Source: an uncultured Erysipelotrichaceae bacterium (GTDB lineage: Bacteria > Bacillota_I > Bacilli_A > RF39 > UBA660). From it: a stretch of DNA of 13,145 nt. Made by a program: the position numbers and the translations under genes. Below the pieces are notes generated by a model. The model had not been told where the DNA came from. It saw only the letters and a program-made list of their open reading frames with translations, and searched no databases. Positions within the stretch are counted from its first letter, which is position 1. The number at the start of each line of letters is the position of its first letter. Positions 13,119 to 13,145 of the stretch are shown piece by piece. The DNA lies in assembly GCA_902766815.1 (NCBI GenBank), contig CACXEZ010000009.1:1-13145 (forward strand). The letters run 5' to 3'.

Positions 13119-13145
13119 TCTTTTTTCACTATAGTTAACTGAGTA

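Overview
The window comes from a strongly AT-rich, Gram-positive-type genome that uses the standard code: TGG encodes Trp, and TGA serves as a stop, for example at 5299-5301. A lipobox lipoprotein, a DUF378 membrane protein, a SipW/TasA-like surface protein and Shine-Dalgarno sites of the AGGAGG type all point to a low-GC Bacillota or closely related gut-type lineage. No species can be named from the sequence.

The main result is that most of the window (about 881-11084, 10,204 bp) is one integrated mobile element sitting inside a host gene. A lipoprotein gene on the minus strand is cut in two. Its 5' part (signal peptide, lipobox Cys, first half) is at 11072-11368 and its 3' part is at 1-879. 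Joining the halves at an AC dinucleotide (881-882 = 11085-11086) restores an open frame through the family-typical motif GVYVVTPSLNKSFKFQS. Joining the two element ends instead gives an attP-like site with 16-bp arms that match at 13 of 16 positions around the same dinucleotide. This is the expected anatomy of a large serine recombinase element, and a 527-aa recombinase of that type lies 120 bp from the left junction.

Inside the element all genes are on the minus strand, in three blocks. (1) A small unknown ORF (2597-2746) and the recombinase (1003-2586), preceded by a perfect 24-bp palindrome. (2) A lipid operon, transcribed in the order PlsC-like acyltransferase (5299-5895), AMP-forming acyl ligase (3529-5292), second PlsC-like acyltransferase (2949-3548), with a good promoter and a terminator. 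(3) Two MacB/FtsX-type ABC transporters, each with ATPase and permease fused (8542-10773, then 6102-8540), with a promoter, a long leader holding a degenerate Spo0E-like ORF, and a perfect 13-bp hairpin terminator. There is no relaxase, conjugation or phage gene. Apart from the recombinase, the cargo concerns the membrane: acyl activation and glycerolipid acylation (the ingredients of a split Aas enzyme) plus transporters of the type often linked to peptide export or antimicrobial-peptide resistance. A mobile 'membrane maintenance or defence' island is a reasonable hypothesis, but the function is inferred.

Right of the element lie host genes: the truncated lipoprotein start with its promoter, a divergent DUF378 gene on the plus strand (11474-11671), two terminator hairpins, and a minus-strand surface protein (11754-13055) with its promoter at the window edge.
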